7,266 bases of DNA from a bacterium HR32. GTDB taxonomy: Bacteria > Sysuimicrobiota > Sysuimicrobiia > Sysuimicrobiales > Sysuimicrobiaceae. Below the pieces are notes generated by a model. That model was given only the letters and a program-made list of their open reading frames with translations, did not search any database and had not been told where the DNA came from. The DNA lies in contig BEII01000083.1 in assembly GCA_002898935.1 (NCBI GenBank), forward strand, positions 1 through 7,266. The letters are read 5' to 3'. Of the stretch, positions 1 through 5,775 are shown piece after piece (positions within the stretch are counted from its first letter, which is position 1; the number at the start of each line of letters is the position of its first letter). The translations under genes were made by a program, and so were the position numbers.

Positions 1-1
1 C

Positions 2-421
2 ACGGCGAGCATCTTCGCCCGCGACCCAGGCGCTTACACCCTCTCGGTCCACGGCGCGACGAACTTCCCCCACCCCAAGGTCGCGGGAGACCTGGACGTG
101 GCCTTGTGGGACGGGGCGGGAGATGCGGACTACCTCCGCGCGCTGTACGCGGCCTTGCGAAGGGCTCTGGAGGAGTTCCGACCGCAGTTGGCGCTGTACG
201 TCGCGGGCGTGGATCCCTACTTCCGGGACCGGTTGGGGAGGCTCGCCTTGACCGCGGCCGGGCTGCGGGCCCGCGACCGGATGGTCCTCGGGATCTTCCG
301 GGAACGGCGGGTCCCCGTGGCCATCACGCTGGGAGGCGGCTACACGGAGCCCGTGGGGATCGCCGCGCGACTCCACGCGCAGACCGTCCGGGTGGCCGTC
401 GATGTGTTCGCGAGGAGGTGA
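2..421 (+). CDS. Histone-deacetylase-family (class IV-like) Zn amidohydrolase, C-terminal part
   Basis: This is the C-terminal 139 residues of a histone deacetylase/acetoin-utilization-type protein; the N-terminus, including the expected DxH zinc ligands, lies off the left edge. The first residues, TASIFA, fit the stretch after the family's GNGT motif. Then come HGATNFPHPK, LDVALWDGAGDADYL, the metal-ligand region YVAGVDPYFRDRLGRL (Asp codon 212-214) and the GGGY motif with the catalytic-type Tyr (about 332-343). The HGxxNFP and GxGDxxYL pattern resembles the class IV (HDAC11-like) bacterial branch. The family removes acyl groups from acetyl-lysine, acetylpolyamines or other amides; the substrate here cannot be told from sequence. 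The stop codon TGA (419-421) lies inside the Shine-Dalgarno of the next gene, so the two are probably one operon. Family assignment is firm, function is not. Confidence 0.88.
   Translation, partial: TASIFARDPGAYTLSVHGATNFPHPKVAGDLDVALWDGAGDADYLRALYAALRRALEEFRPQLALYVAGVDPYFRDRLGRLALTAAGLRARDRMVLGIFRERRVPVAITLGGGYTEPVGIAARLHAQTVRVAVDVFARR
413..421 (+). promoter_or_regulatory. Strong ribosome binding site for the aldolase-like gene
   Basis: The 9-nt match AGGAGGTGA to the anti-Shine-Dalgarno ends 7 nt before a GTG at 429-431. It decides the start at that GTG over the in-frame ATG at 402, which would put the Shine-Dalgarno inside the coding region. The upstream gene's TGA stop (419-421) is part of the element. 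Confidence 0.75.
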
Positions 422-428
422 GAGGGCC

Positions 429-1259
429 GTGCGGAGGTCACCCAGGTGGAGGCGCCTTCTCCCGCCTGAGGGGTTGGCGCGGGTCCTGTGGACCGAGGCG
501 GTCCGGGCGGTTGGGGATGTCGAGGGGTACCACGCGGTCTGTCTAGGGCTACGGGCCGCGGCCCACGCCCAGGTAGTGCTGTGCGGGATGACCCCGAGCG
601 TGGTGCTCCGGCTCGACAGTTGGGTGCCAGGGGGCGGTGGCCCTCCGGGCGCCGCCGTGCTCCCGGTCGGCGCCTCTTGGCAAGAAGCGTTGCGCCTGGA
701 CGCCGCGGCGGTGTTGCTGACCCTGCCCTGGGTGTCGGCGCGGGCGGAGGTGCTCCGGCGCGCAGGGGAGTGGCTCGCTCGCACCGCGGCGAGGTGCCGG
801 TCGGTGGAGTTGCCCGTGCTGGCTCGGGTCTTAGTGCTCCGCGCGTCGGGTTCTATGGGATACCGGGTGGCGGGGACGGCGACCGAAGTTGAACAGCTGG
901 TGGGTTGGGCCGGAGATCTGGGTGCCGACGGGTTTGTGGTGGATGCCGGCCCTGAGACTTGGGCGGCCGCCTGTAGGGCTGCTGGCGGACGCCCTGTGTT
1001 CGGCGTGGTCCGCGGAGGCGCCAGGGGAGCGGAGCTCGCCGGCGCCGCAGGGCTGGCGGGCGTGGTGGTGTGGGAGCCCTCAGATCCAGCCTTCCCCGCG
1101 GCCAGAGTCCTCCAGGCACACGAGGCTTTCTGGGAACGGCATCAGGAAGCGCTGGCCCAAGAGGTAGGAGACGGAGAAACGCAAAGCCCAGACCCGCAGG
1201 ACGGCGACGGGCACGCCGAGGGGGAGTCGTCTGGCTCGGTAGGCCTCCGCCAGCTGTAG
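429..1259 (+). CDS. Class I aldolase-like (FbaB/LacD/DeoC fold) protein without any lysine
   Basis: With the GTG start at 429 the product is 276 residues. Its layout follows the FbaB/LsrF/LacD branch of class I aldolases. An early PEGLARVLW stretch (13-21) stands where family members have an ALDHG-type motif. VLRLDSW (59-65) matches the family's LRLDWT strand. EALRLDAAAVLLTLPW (86-101) matches the EAlrlGADAV strand, followed by the ELPVLARV strand (127-134). WAGDLGADGFVVDAGPE (160-176) falls where the Schiff-base lysine strand (GADxVKTPY-type) belongs. VVVWEPSDP (212-220) falls where the phosphate-binding GRNVFQxxDP belongs, then the final helix. I see no lysine in the whole chain and the phosphate-site residues are altered, so aldolase chemistry is unlikely; a sugar-phosphate-binding or partner role is possible. 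From about residue 237 the sequence is a Gln/Asp/Gly-rich tail with no family counterpart, antisense to the neighbouring gene. The family call is by eye and moderate. Confidence 0.6.
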   Translation: MRRSPRWRRLLPPEGLARVLWTEAVRAVGDVEGYHAVCLGLRAAAHAQVVLCGMTPSVVLRLDSWVPGGGGPPGAAVLPVGASWQEALRLDAAAVLLTLPWVSARAEVLRRAGEWLARTAARCRSVELPVLARVLVLRASGSMGYRVAGTATEVEQLVGWAGDLGADGFVVDAGPETWAAACRAAGGRPVFGVVRGGARGAELAGAAGLAGVVVWEPSDPAFPAARVLQAHEAFWERHQEALAQEVGDGETQSPDPQDGDGHAEGESSGSVGLRQL

Positions 1260-2051
1260 GAAGTACGAACGCTCCTCCTCGGTGAGGCGGTGGGACAAGT
1301 GGCCCAAGGAGTGGAGTAAGACGTTCACGACCGCACCTCGCCGGGGAGGGCGCCGCAGGGCGGCGCGGAAGTCCGTGGCATAGGCCTCACGGACCGCTTG
1401 CGGCAAGCGCCGGGGCGCGTCGCCCAAGAGCCTCCCGAGGGCGCGGAGGCGTTGCTCGTCGTAGGCCAGCAGCACGAGCTTGTAGCGCGCGTGGAACGCG
1501 GCGAGGCCTGCCCGGGATCCGTCCTCGAGGGCGTGGCGTAGGTCCGCGAAGGCGAAGACCGCAGCGAGGAAGTGCTCTCGAATGCTGCGGTTGGTGAGCC
1601 GCGCCTCGTCTTCGGCGGGGAGGTCGGGGAAACGGGCGCGTACCGCTTCTGCGAACATCCCCGGGCGCGGCTGTGGGAGGGGCGACGGATGGTCGGCGCG
1701 GTAGAGTCTCGCGTCCCGAAGCCCACAGGAAGGCGAGCGCGATTTGAGGAGAAAGCCGTCCACCGGGGGCAGGGACTCGAGGAAGGAGCGGGCGAAGTCC
1801 CGCATGGCGTCCGTCAGGTCACGGCCGGTGGTGGGTTGGAGGAGGCGGGTTTGCCCGTCCAGCTGCACCAGGCGGACCGGCGGACGCGGCGCCCCCAGGC
1901 CCAGGGAGAGCTCCGGGCATACGGGGACCAGGTCCACGTGCGGCTGGAGGCGTTCCACGAAGCGGCTGGACGCAGAACTCGCGTCGAACCGGCACGCGTC
2001 GAGGCCGAGACAGCTGCTGACCACCACCCGTGGCCGCGGGAACTCCGCCAT
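1080..2051 (-). CDS. DUF523 (TudS-like [4Fe-4S]) + DUF1722 (YbgA) fusion protein
   Basis: This 323-residue protein has two domains. The first (about 7-120) is DUF523, whose characterized member TudS is a [4Fe-4S] thiouracil desulfidase. It shows SSCLGLDACRFD (C14, C20), VPVCPELSLGLGAPR (C45), GRDLTDAM (77-83) and KSRSPSCGLRD (C109); these cysteines are the expected cluster ligands or active site. The second (about 150-315) is DUF1722, as in E. coli YbgA, with AFHARYKLVLLAY (185-197), NVLLHSLGHLSHRLT (243-257) and YLLGQRFLMPFPESL (296-310). Fusion of the two is a common family layout, and the length is normal. It is the last gene of the carotenoid operon: its ATG shares one nucleotide with the glycosyltransferase stop (TGATG). 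A GTG one codon upstream (2054-2052) would give a 4-nt overlap and better Shine-Dalgarno spacing. The in vivo substrate is unknown; a role in tRNA thiobase or stress metabolism is only an inference. The 3' end overlaps the convergent aldolase-like gene by 180 nt, and the conserved C-terminal motif shows that this strand is genuinely coding there. Confidence 0.9.
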   Translation of the reverse strand: MAEFPRPRVVVSSCLGLDACRFDASSASSRFVERLQPHVDLVPVCPELSLGLGAPRPPVRLVQLDGQTRLLQPTTGRDLTDAMRDFARSFLESLPPVDGFLLKSRSPSCGLRDARLYRADHPSPLPQPRPGMFAEAVRARFPDLPAEDEARLTNRSIREHFLAAVFAFADLRHALEDGSRAGLAAFHARYKLVLLAYDEQRLRALGRLLGDAPRRLPQAVREAYATDFRAALRRPPRRGAVVNVLLHSLGHLSHRLTEEERSYFLQLAEAYRARRLPLGVPVAVLRVWALRFSVSYLLGQRFLMPFPESLVCLEDSGRGEGWI

Positions 2052-3166
2052 CACGGGAACACCGACCTCCCCTTCCACCGAGCTTTGCGCGAAAGACGCA
2101 GCCAGCTGGCGTACAGGCCCGTGAGGACAGCGCTCAACGGGAGGACGGGGACCAAGACCAGGGTCCAAAGAGGAAACCGGGCACGGACCAAGGCGGCCGT
2201 CCAGCTGGCCAGGAGCGCCGCCAGGGGCCAGAGATCCCTCCCCCGTGGCCCCCGGCGCCGCAGGAGAGTGCTGTAGGGCCACAAGAGGACCAGGGTCACC
2301 CAGCTCCACGCGGCGGCCCCACCCCAGCCTCTTGACCCGAACACCGACCAGAGGTTCTTCCCAAACCCTCGGAGGGCCTGCACCCCCGAGTGGTACATGC
2401 GACAGTCGGACACTCCGCCTCCGTCCAACAGCGCCCAGCGTCCTCCACGTCGGGCGACGACACGTGCCAGGGCTAGGTCTTCAGCCACCTCCCACCGGAC
2501 CGCCGCGTGCCCGCCCGCTGCGTGGTAGGCGTCCGTTCGAACCGCCAGGACCTGCCCCACCGCGGCTGCCAGGAACGTGGGGCGCCACCGGACAGGCCAC
2601 GCCAGCGGGTAGTGCGCCATCAGGCTCCACACCGCCAGGGGGACGACCAACGCCTCCCCCACCGTTACCACGTGCTGGCGCGGGAGGACGGACAGGAGGT
2701 CCAGTCCCTCCGCGTCCATGGCCCTCACCAGCGCTGCGAGGAGGTCCGGCCGGTGCCACGTGTCCGCGTCCACGAACACGAGGATGTCAGCGCCCTGCGC
2801 GGCGTGGCTGAGCTGGTGACAGGCCCACGCCTTGCCGACCCACCCCGGGGGCGGGGGCTCTCCCTGCAGGACCCGCAGCCGCGGGTGTTGCGCCTCAAGT
2901 GTGTGCAGGATTTGCAGGGTCCGGTCTGTGGACCCGTCGTCGAGGGCGATGACGGTGTACGAGGGGTAGTCCTGCCGGAGGAGCGAGTGGAGGCAGCGCG
3001 CGATGTTGCGTTCTTCGTCTCGCGCCGGCACCAGGACCGCCACGTGAGGGGCACGGGCCGCACCGCGGGTCCCCCGAGGGAGCCGCCGCCAGCGGGCCGC
3101 GTTCCACAGGGTGTGGGTGAGAAGGAGGCCCAGCCAGGTGGACAGAGCCCGAGAGAGCCGGGTCAT
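2051..3166 (-). CDS. Family 2 glycosyltransferase, CrtQ-like, membrane-bound (probable carotenoid glycosyltransferase)
   Basis: The product is 371 residues. A hydrophobic N-terminal segment (about 8-22) is followed by a GT-A catalytic domain: VAVLVPARDEERNI (42-55), ALDDGSTD (74-81), the metal-binding FVDADTW (131-137), WEVAEDLALARVV (225-237, with the probable catalytic acid region E229/D230) and RMYHSGVQALRGFGKNLW (256-273). That last motif resembles the membrane-interface region of CrtQ- and HpnB-type enzymes. Three hydrophobic segments follow (about 284-303, 311-327, 331-355). Enzymes of this kind use a nucleotide sugar to glycosylate a membrane lipid or carotenoid acid or alcohol. Position in a carotenoid operon behind a hydroxylase suggests that a hydroxycarotenoid is the acceptor and that the sugar is probably glucose; both are inferences. 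The ATG overlaps the upstream gene's stop (ATGA) and is preceded by AGGAGG at 8 nt. The frame stays open upstream to 3724, but that extension is arginine/glycine-rich shadow coding inside the PlsY-like gene. Confidence 0.88.
   Translation of the reverse strand: MTRLSRALSTWLGLLLTHTLWNAARWRRLPRGTRGAARAPHVAVLVPARDEERNIARCLHSLLRQDYPSYTVIALDDGSTDRTLQILHTLEAQHPRLRVLQGEPPPPGWVGKAWACHQLSHAAQGADILVFVDADTWHRPDLLAALVRAMDAEGLDLLSVLPRQHVVTVGEALVVPLAVWSLMAHYPLAWPVRWRPTFLAAAVGQVLAVRTDAYHAAGGHAAVRWEVAEDLALARVVARRGGRWALLDGGGVSDCRMYHSGVQALRGFGKNLWSVFGSRGWGGAAAWSWVTLVLLWPYSTLLRRRGPRGRDLWPLAALLASWTAALVRARFPLWTLVLVPVLPLSAVLTGLYASWLRLSRKARWKGRSVFP
2065..2070 (-). promoter_or_regulatory. Ribosome binding site of the DUF523-DUF1722 gene
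   Basis: GGAGGT on the minus strand lies inside the 3' end of the glycosyltransferase gene. Spacing is 13 nt to the ATG at 2051 but 10 nt to the GTG at 2054, so the GTG may be the true start. The difference is one residue. Confidence 0.5.
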
Positions 3167-3750
3167 CGCGCCAGCCTCCTCTGCCCGGGGGAGCGACCGT
3201 GGTAAGCGTACAGGACGACCACGGCGTTGGCCAGCCACGCGGCCTCCAGGACCGGAGAACCGCTCCGCAGGACCACGGCACCCAAAGCGAGGAACCCCAA
3301 GCCAACCGTGCGCGCGTCGGAGAAGCGCAGGCGAAACCGCCCGAGGGTAAGCGCGGTACCCAGGCAGACGGGCGCCCAGGGAGGGTCCAGGGCCGCCCAC
3401 ACCCCGAAGGTTGTGGCCAGGCCCTTCCCTCCCCGGCCGCCGAGGAACACAGAGAACACGTGCCCGACCACGGGCGCGGCGGCGGCGGCCGCCGTCCACA
3501 AACTCTCCAGGCCCCAGGCCTGACGGGCCACCGCTGCTGGGACGAAGCCCTTGGCCACGTCCAGGAGCAATACGGGAACCCCCAGCCGCCACCCCCCGAG
3601 CTGCCACGCGTTGAGAGCTCCCGGGTTCCGGTCTCCCAGGACGCGCGGGTCTCCCGCCCGGGCCAGCCGCGCCAGGACCACCGCAAAAGGGACAGACCCG
3701 AGGAGGAAGGCAGACAGGATCCACAGGCCGCGGGCGAAGGGCTCGGCCAC
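3163..3750 (-). CDS. PlsY-family membrane acyltransferase with altered phosphate-site residues (candidate carotenoid-glycoside acyltransferase)
   Basis: From the GTG at 3750 the product is 195 residues, the usual PlsY length. It has about six hydrophobic segments (roughly 9-28, 57-75, 85-103, 124-136, 149-162, 168-183). PlsY (DUF205) transfers an acyl group from acyl-phosphate to glycerol-3-phosphate at the membrane. Family motifs seen are GSVPF (18-22), LGDRNPGALNAWQ (38-50) in place of SGNxGATNxxR, DVAKGFVP (64-71) and GHVFSVFLGGRGGKGLAT (96-113, very well kept). The C-terminal YHGRSPGQRRL (183-193) replaces the family's rHrxNIxRL. So the motif-1 Ser is Asp40, its Arg is Gln50 and the C-terminal Asn is Ser187, while His184 and Lys109 remain. 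In PlsY the altered positions lie around the glycerol-phosphate phosphate. The gene sits between cyclase and glycosyltransferase, so I infer acylation of a carotenoid glycoside; an ordinary phospholipid role cannot be excluded. The start follows the GGAGGAGG at 3756-3763; an in-frame TTG at 3768 is less likely. Confidence 0.87.
   Translation of the reverse strand: MAEPFARGLWILSAFLLGSVPFAVVLARLARAGDPRVLGDRNPGALNAWQLGGWRLGVPVLLLDVAKGFVPAAVARQAWGLESLWTAAAAAAPVVGHVFSVFLGGRGGKGLATTFGVWAALDPPWAPVCLGTALTLGRFRLRFSDARTVGLGFLALGAVVLRSGSPVLEAAWLANAVVVLYAYHGRSPGQRRLAR
3175..3180 (-). promoter_or_regulatory. Ribosome binding site of the glycosyltransferase gene
   Basis: AGGAGG on the minus strand lies 8 nt before the ATG at 3166, inside the last codons of the PlsY-like gene. 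It fixes the start against the long open upstream extension. Confidence 0.7.
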
Positions 3751-3751
3751 C

Positions 3752-4495
3752 TCAGCCTCCTCCAGCAAGCCGTAGTCGCGTCCGCGGGTCTAGAGCCAGG
3801 ACCATGCCGAACACCAGGAGGGTGTTGGTGGCGAGGAAGAAGAGTCCCTCCTCCACCGGAAGCCCTCCGGGCAGCTTCCACCCGGTGGTGTGCCACGGGC
3901 TGATCGTCCAGATCCCCCACCGGATGGCCGTGAGGTCTGCGGCGGACAGGTACAGGGCCGGCGGCAACACCCCGGCCACCACGGTGGTGCGGTGAGCCCA
4001 CAGCAGGTCCGCACCCACCCACAGCTGCAAGGTCAGGGGTGGGAGGGCCCACACCAGGGTCAGGGACAGGTAGGTAAGGGGCGAGACCCCCGCGGCCAGG
4101 GGGACCAGGCAGGCGGCCCACAGCATGGCCGCCGCGGCCACCAGGACTCTGGTGCGGAGGGGGCAAACGGGCCGCGGCGGTGGGAGCCGCGGAGCGACCC
4201 AAAGGAGCCAGGCCGTGGTGAGCAGGCTGTGGAGGACGAAAAAGACGTACTCCTCAAGAGGCACCCAGCCCAGTAGGACTCCCGCGATGCGGGTCGGGTC
4301 GTACACCCAAACCCCGCGGGCTACCAGGTAGTTGTCCCAGGGCGTGGTGTACACGACCGCCATCGCCGCGTGGGCAACCACGGCGGTCAACCAGCCACGG
4401 GGGAGACCTCGCCTGCGGGCGTCCACCCAGAGCAGGCACCCCAGCACCGTCAGGGGAGGGAGGAGGAAGACCGCGTGGAAGCCCAAGTACGTCAC
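3752..4495 (-). CDS. crtYcd: Lycopene cyclase, CrtYc-CrtYd fused (CarR-domain) type
   Basis: This 247-residue integral membrane protein contains two tandem copies of the lycopene cyclase domain. Copy one has YTTPWDNYLVARGVWVYDP (49-67) and PLEEYVFFVLHSLLT (79-93). Copy two has DLTAIRWGIWTISP (187-200), TGWKLPGGLPVEEGLFF (204-220) and ATNTLLVFG (222-230). The paired Glu-Glu-aromatic motifs (EEYVFF, EEGLFF) and PWDNY are signatures of the heterodimeric actinobacterial CrtYc/CrtYd and of the fungal and archaeal fused cyclases, unrelated to FAD-dependent CrtY. Six or seven hydrophobic segments are visible, the usual number. It closes lycopene ends to beta-ionone rings, giving gamma- or beta-carotene; one- versus two-ended cyclization cannot be read from sequence. 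The chosen GTG overlaps the P450 stop by 4 nt (GTGA), and GGAG lies 8 nt upstream (4504-4507). The frame continues to 4576, but that extension lacks hydrophobic character and lies inside the P450 gene. Confidence 0.92.
   Translation of the reverse strand: MTYLGFHAVFLLPPLTVLGCLLWVDARRRGLPRGWLTAVVAHAAMAVVYTTPWDNYLVARGVWVYDPTRIAGVLLGWVPLEEYVFFVLHSLLTTAWLLWVAPRLPPPRPVCPLRTRVLVAAAAMLWAACLVPLAAGVSPLTYLSLTLVWALPPLTLQLWVGADLLWAHRTTVVAGVLPPALYLSAADLTAIRWGIWTISPWHTTGWKLPGGLPVEEGLFFLATNTLLVFGMVLALDPRTRLRLAGGG
3756..3763 (-). promoter_or_regulatory. Ribosome binding site of the PlsY-like gene
   Basis: GGAGGAGG on the minus strand lies 5 nt before the GTG at 3750 and just inside the cyclase 3' end. It supports that GTG, one nucleotide after the cyclase stop, over the TTG at 3768, which lies upstream of this element. 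Confidence 0.65.
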
Positions 4496-5775
4496 GGTGC
4501 AGGCTCCGGTACCAGCCACACGCCAGGGTCGGGTTCGAGCGCTGCACCCATGAACGGTTTGGGTGTGGGCCCCCACGGGCGGAAGGAGAAGCGCTGGAGG
4601 ACGCGAGTTAGGAGCAAGCGTACTTCGAGTTGGGCGAAGCTAGCCCCCAGGCACCGCCGCGGCCCTGCCCCGAAGGGGAAGTACGCCAACCCGGGCTGCC
4701 GAGGGCGCGCTGCCCAGCGGGCGGGCTCGAACCGGTTCGGTTCCGGCCAGTGCCGGGGGTGACGGTGTGCGAGGAAGTAACTCAGCAGCACGCGTGACCC
4801 CGGGGGGACCCACAGCGGACCCAGTCGCACGGGACGCACGGTGAGGCGATTCCCGGTATGGATCGGGGGGTACAGACGGAGGGCTTCTCGCACCACCCGA
4901 TCCAACTGCGCCAGACGGACCACGACCTCCGGGGTCGGGGGTCGGGACCCGAGCACGTCCCGGATCTCCGTCCGCACCTGGTCCTGCACCCTGGGGTGAG
5001 TGGCCAGGAGGTGGAGGGACCAGGTCAGCAGGGAGGTGCTGGTGTCGTGGCCCGCGATCCACATGGTGAACAGCTGGTCGCGGACCAAGTCGTCGTCGGG
5101 GAAGGCCGAGACGAGGTGCGTGAGCAGGTCGTCCGGCGGAGCAGCCGCCGCGCGTCGGCCGCGGGCGAGAGCGAGGAAGCGGCGGTCGAGGACGCATACA
5201 GACCGGGGGGGCGGTGACGCGTGACCTCGGAGGAGCCACCACCCGGGGCCCAAGTACCGCAGCGCGTCCTGGAGGGCTGCTTCCAGGCCCGGGAGTTCCG
5301 GCCACAGGTCGCGGCTGAAGTACACACGCTCAAACGCCAGGAGGGCCATCCTGCGCATCTCCGGAAGGATGCGATGCGGGCGCCCCGGACGCCACCCGTC
5401 GAGGATTCGGTCGCAGTCCCGCCACAGCTCCTCGCAGCGAGGCAGGAAGTGGGAGGGGCGGTTGCTGGGCTCTAGGACGCCCCGCAAGCGAGCGTGCTCG
5501 GCCCCGTCCGTGACGAGGACGCCACGCCGGAACAGCTGGGTGACGGGGTCTTGCGGGAGCCTCCAGGCGAAGGCGTCCGGGTGCTCCTCGAGGACGTGCT
5601 GGATGGTGGCGGGGTCTGCCACCAACACCGCGGGACGACGCGGGAGCGGGAGAACCAGCACGTCGCCGGCTTCCCGGCGGATCCGCTCCAACACCGGGAG
5701 TACTCCGCCAAACCCGCGGCGCAGGGTCCACAGGACGGCCAGCAGGGTGCCGGGGCCGAGGCGCGGGGGGCTCAC
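4492..5775 (-). CDS. Cytochrome P450, probable carotenoid (beta-carotene) hydroxylase
   Basis: This 427-residue protein has no signal peptide and shows all P450 signatures. The I-helix oxygen-activation motif is AGHDTS (241-246). The K-helix ExxR is EALR (297-300) in EALRLYPP. The PERF-like region is NRFEPARW (347-354). The heme-binding loop is FPFGAGPRRCLG (366-377) with proximal ligand Cys375. It is somewhat longer than Thermus CYP175A1 (about 390 residues), the thermophilic beta-carotene 3-hydroxylase. That enzyme is the best functional model because this gene lies between crtI and the lycopene cyclase and no CrtZ-type di-iron hydroxylase is present. I infer hydroxylation of the ionone ring, supplying the alcohol for the glycosyltransferase. 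Ferredoxin and reductase partners are not in the window. The GTG start overlaps the crtI stop by 4 nt, with GGAGGAG 8 nt upstream. P450 assignment is certain; substrate is inferred from context. Confidence 0.93.
   Translation of the reverse strand: MSPPRLGPGTLLAVLWTLRRGFGGVLPVLERIRREAGDVLVLPLPRRPAVLVADPATIQHVLEEHPDAFAWRLPQDPVTQLFRRGVLVTDGAEHARLRGVLEPSNRPSHFLPRCEELWRDCDRILDGWRPGRPHRILPEMRRMALLAFERVYFSRDLWPELPGLEAALQDALRYLGPGWWLLRGHASPPPRSVCVLDRRFLALARGRRAAAAPPDDLLTHLVSAFPDDDLVRDQLFTMWIAGHDTSTSLLTWSLHLLATHPRVQDQVRTEIRDVLGSRPPTPEVVVRLAQLDRVVREALRLYPPIHTGNRLTVRPVRLGPLWVPPGSRVLLSYFLAHRHPRHWPEPNRFEPARWAARPRQPGLAYFPFGAGPRRCLGASFAQLEVRLLLTRVLQRFSFRPWGPTPKPFMGAALEPDPGVWLVPEPAP

Noticed and set aside
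1038..1068. GC-rich inverted repeats past the end of the minus operon, considered as a terminator
   Set aside because: No U-run follows on either strand, and the stretch codes for the aldolase-like protein. A terminator cannot be supported.
1572..2276. Plus-strand open frame opposite the DUF523-DUF1722 gene
   Set aside because: Arg/Gly/Glu-rich translation without motifs. The opposite strand has conserved cysteine motifs, so this is a shadow.
2052..2309. N-terminal extension of the DUF523-DUF1722 frame
   Set aside because: DUF523 proteins begin a few residues before the VSSCLG motif. The extension is Pro/Gly-rich and antisense-like within the glycosyltransferase C-terminus.
3477..3494. GCG/GCC repeat run able to form a hairpin
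   Set aside because: It encodes an Ala-rich membrane segment of the PlsY-like protein and has no T-tract, so codon use at high GC explains it.
3167..3724. N-terminal extension of the glycosyltransferase frame
   Set aside because: The extra 186 residues are Arg/Gly/Pro-rich and overlap the whole PlsY-like gene. The ATG at 3166 has a good Shine-Dalgarno and an ATGA overlap.
2895..4202. Long minus-strand open frame (435 codons) across the glycosyltransferase, PlsY-like and cyclase genes
   Set aside because: The product is Pro/Arg/Gly/Ser-rich with no family motif, and the other frames in this region carry clear conserved proteins. It is open only because of high GC.
4496..4576. N-terminal extension of the cyclase frame
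   Set aside because: The 27 extra residues are not hydrophobic and lie in the P450 3' end. The GTG at 4495 fits the 4-nt overlap seen elsewhere in the operon.
4858..5217. Plus-strand open frame opposite the P450
   Set aside because: No recognisable motif, and it covers the P450 I-helix and ExxR region on the other strand.
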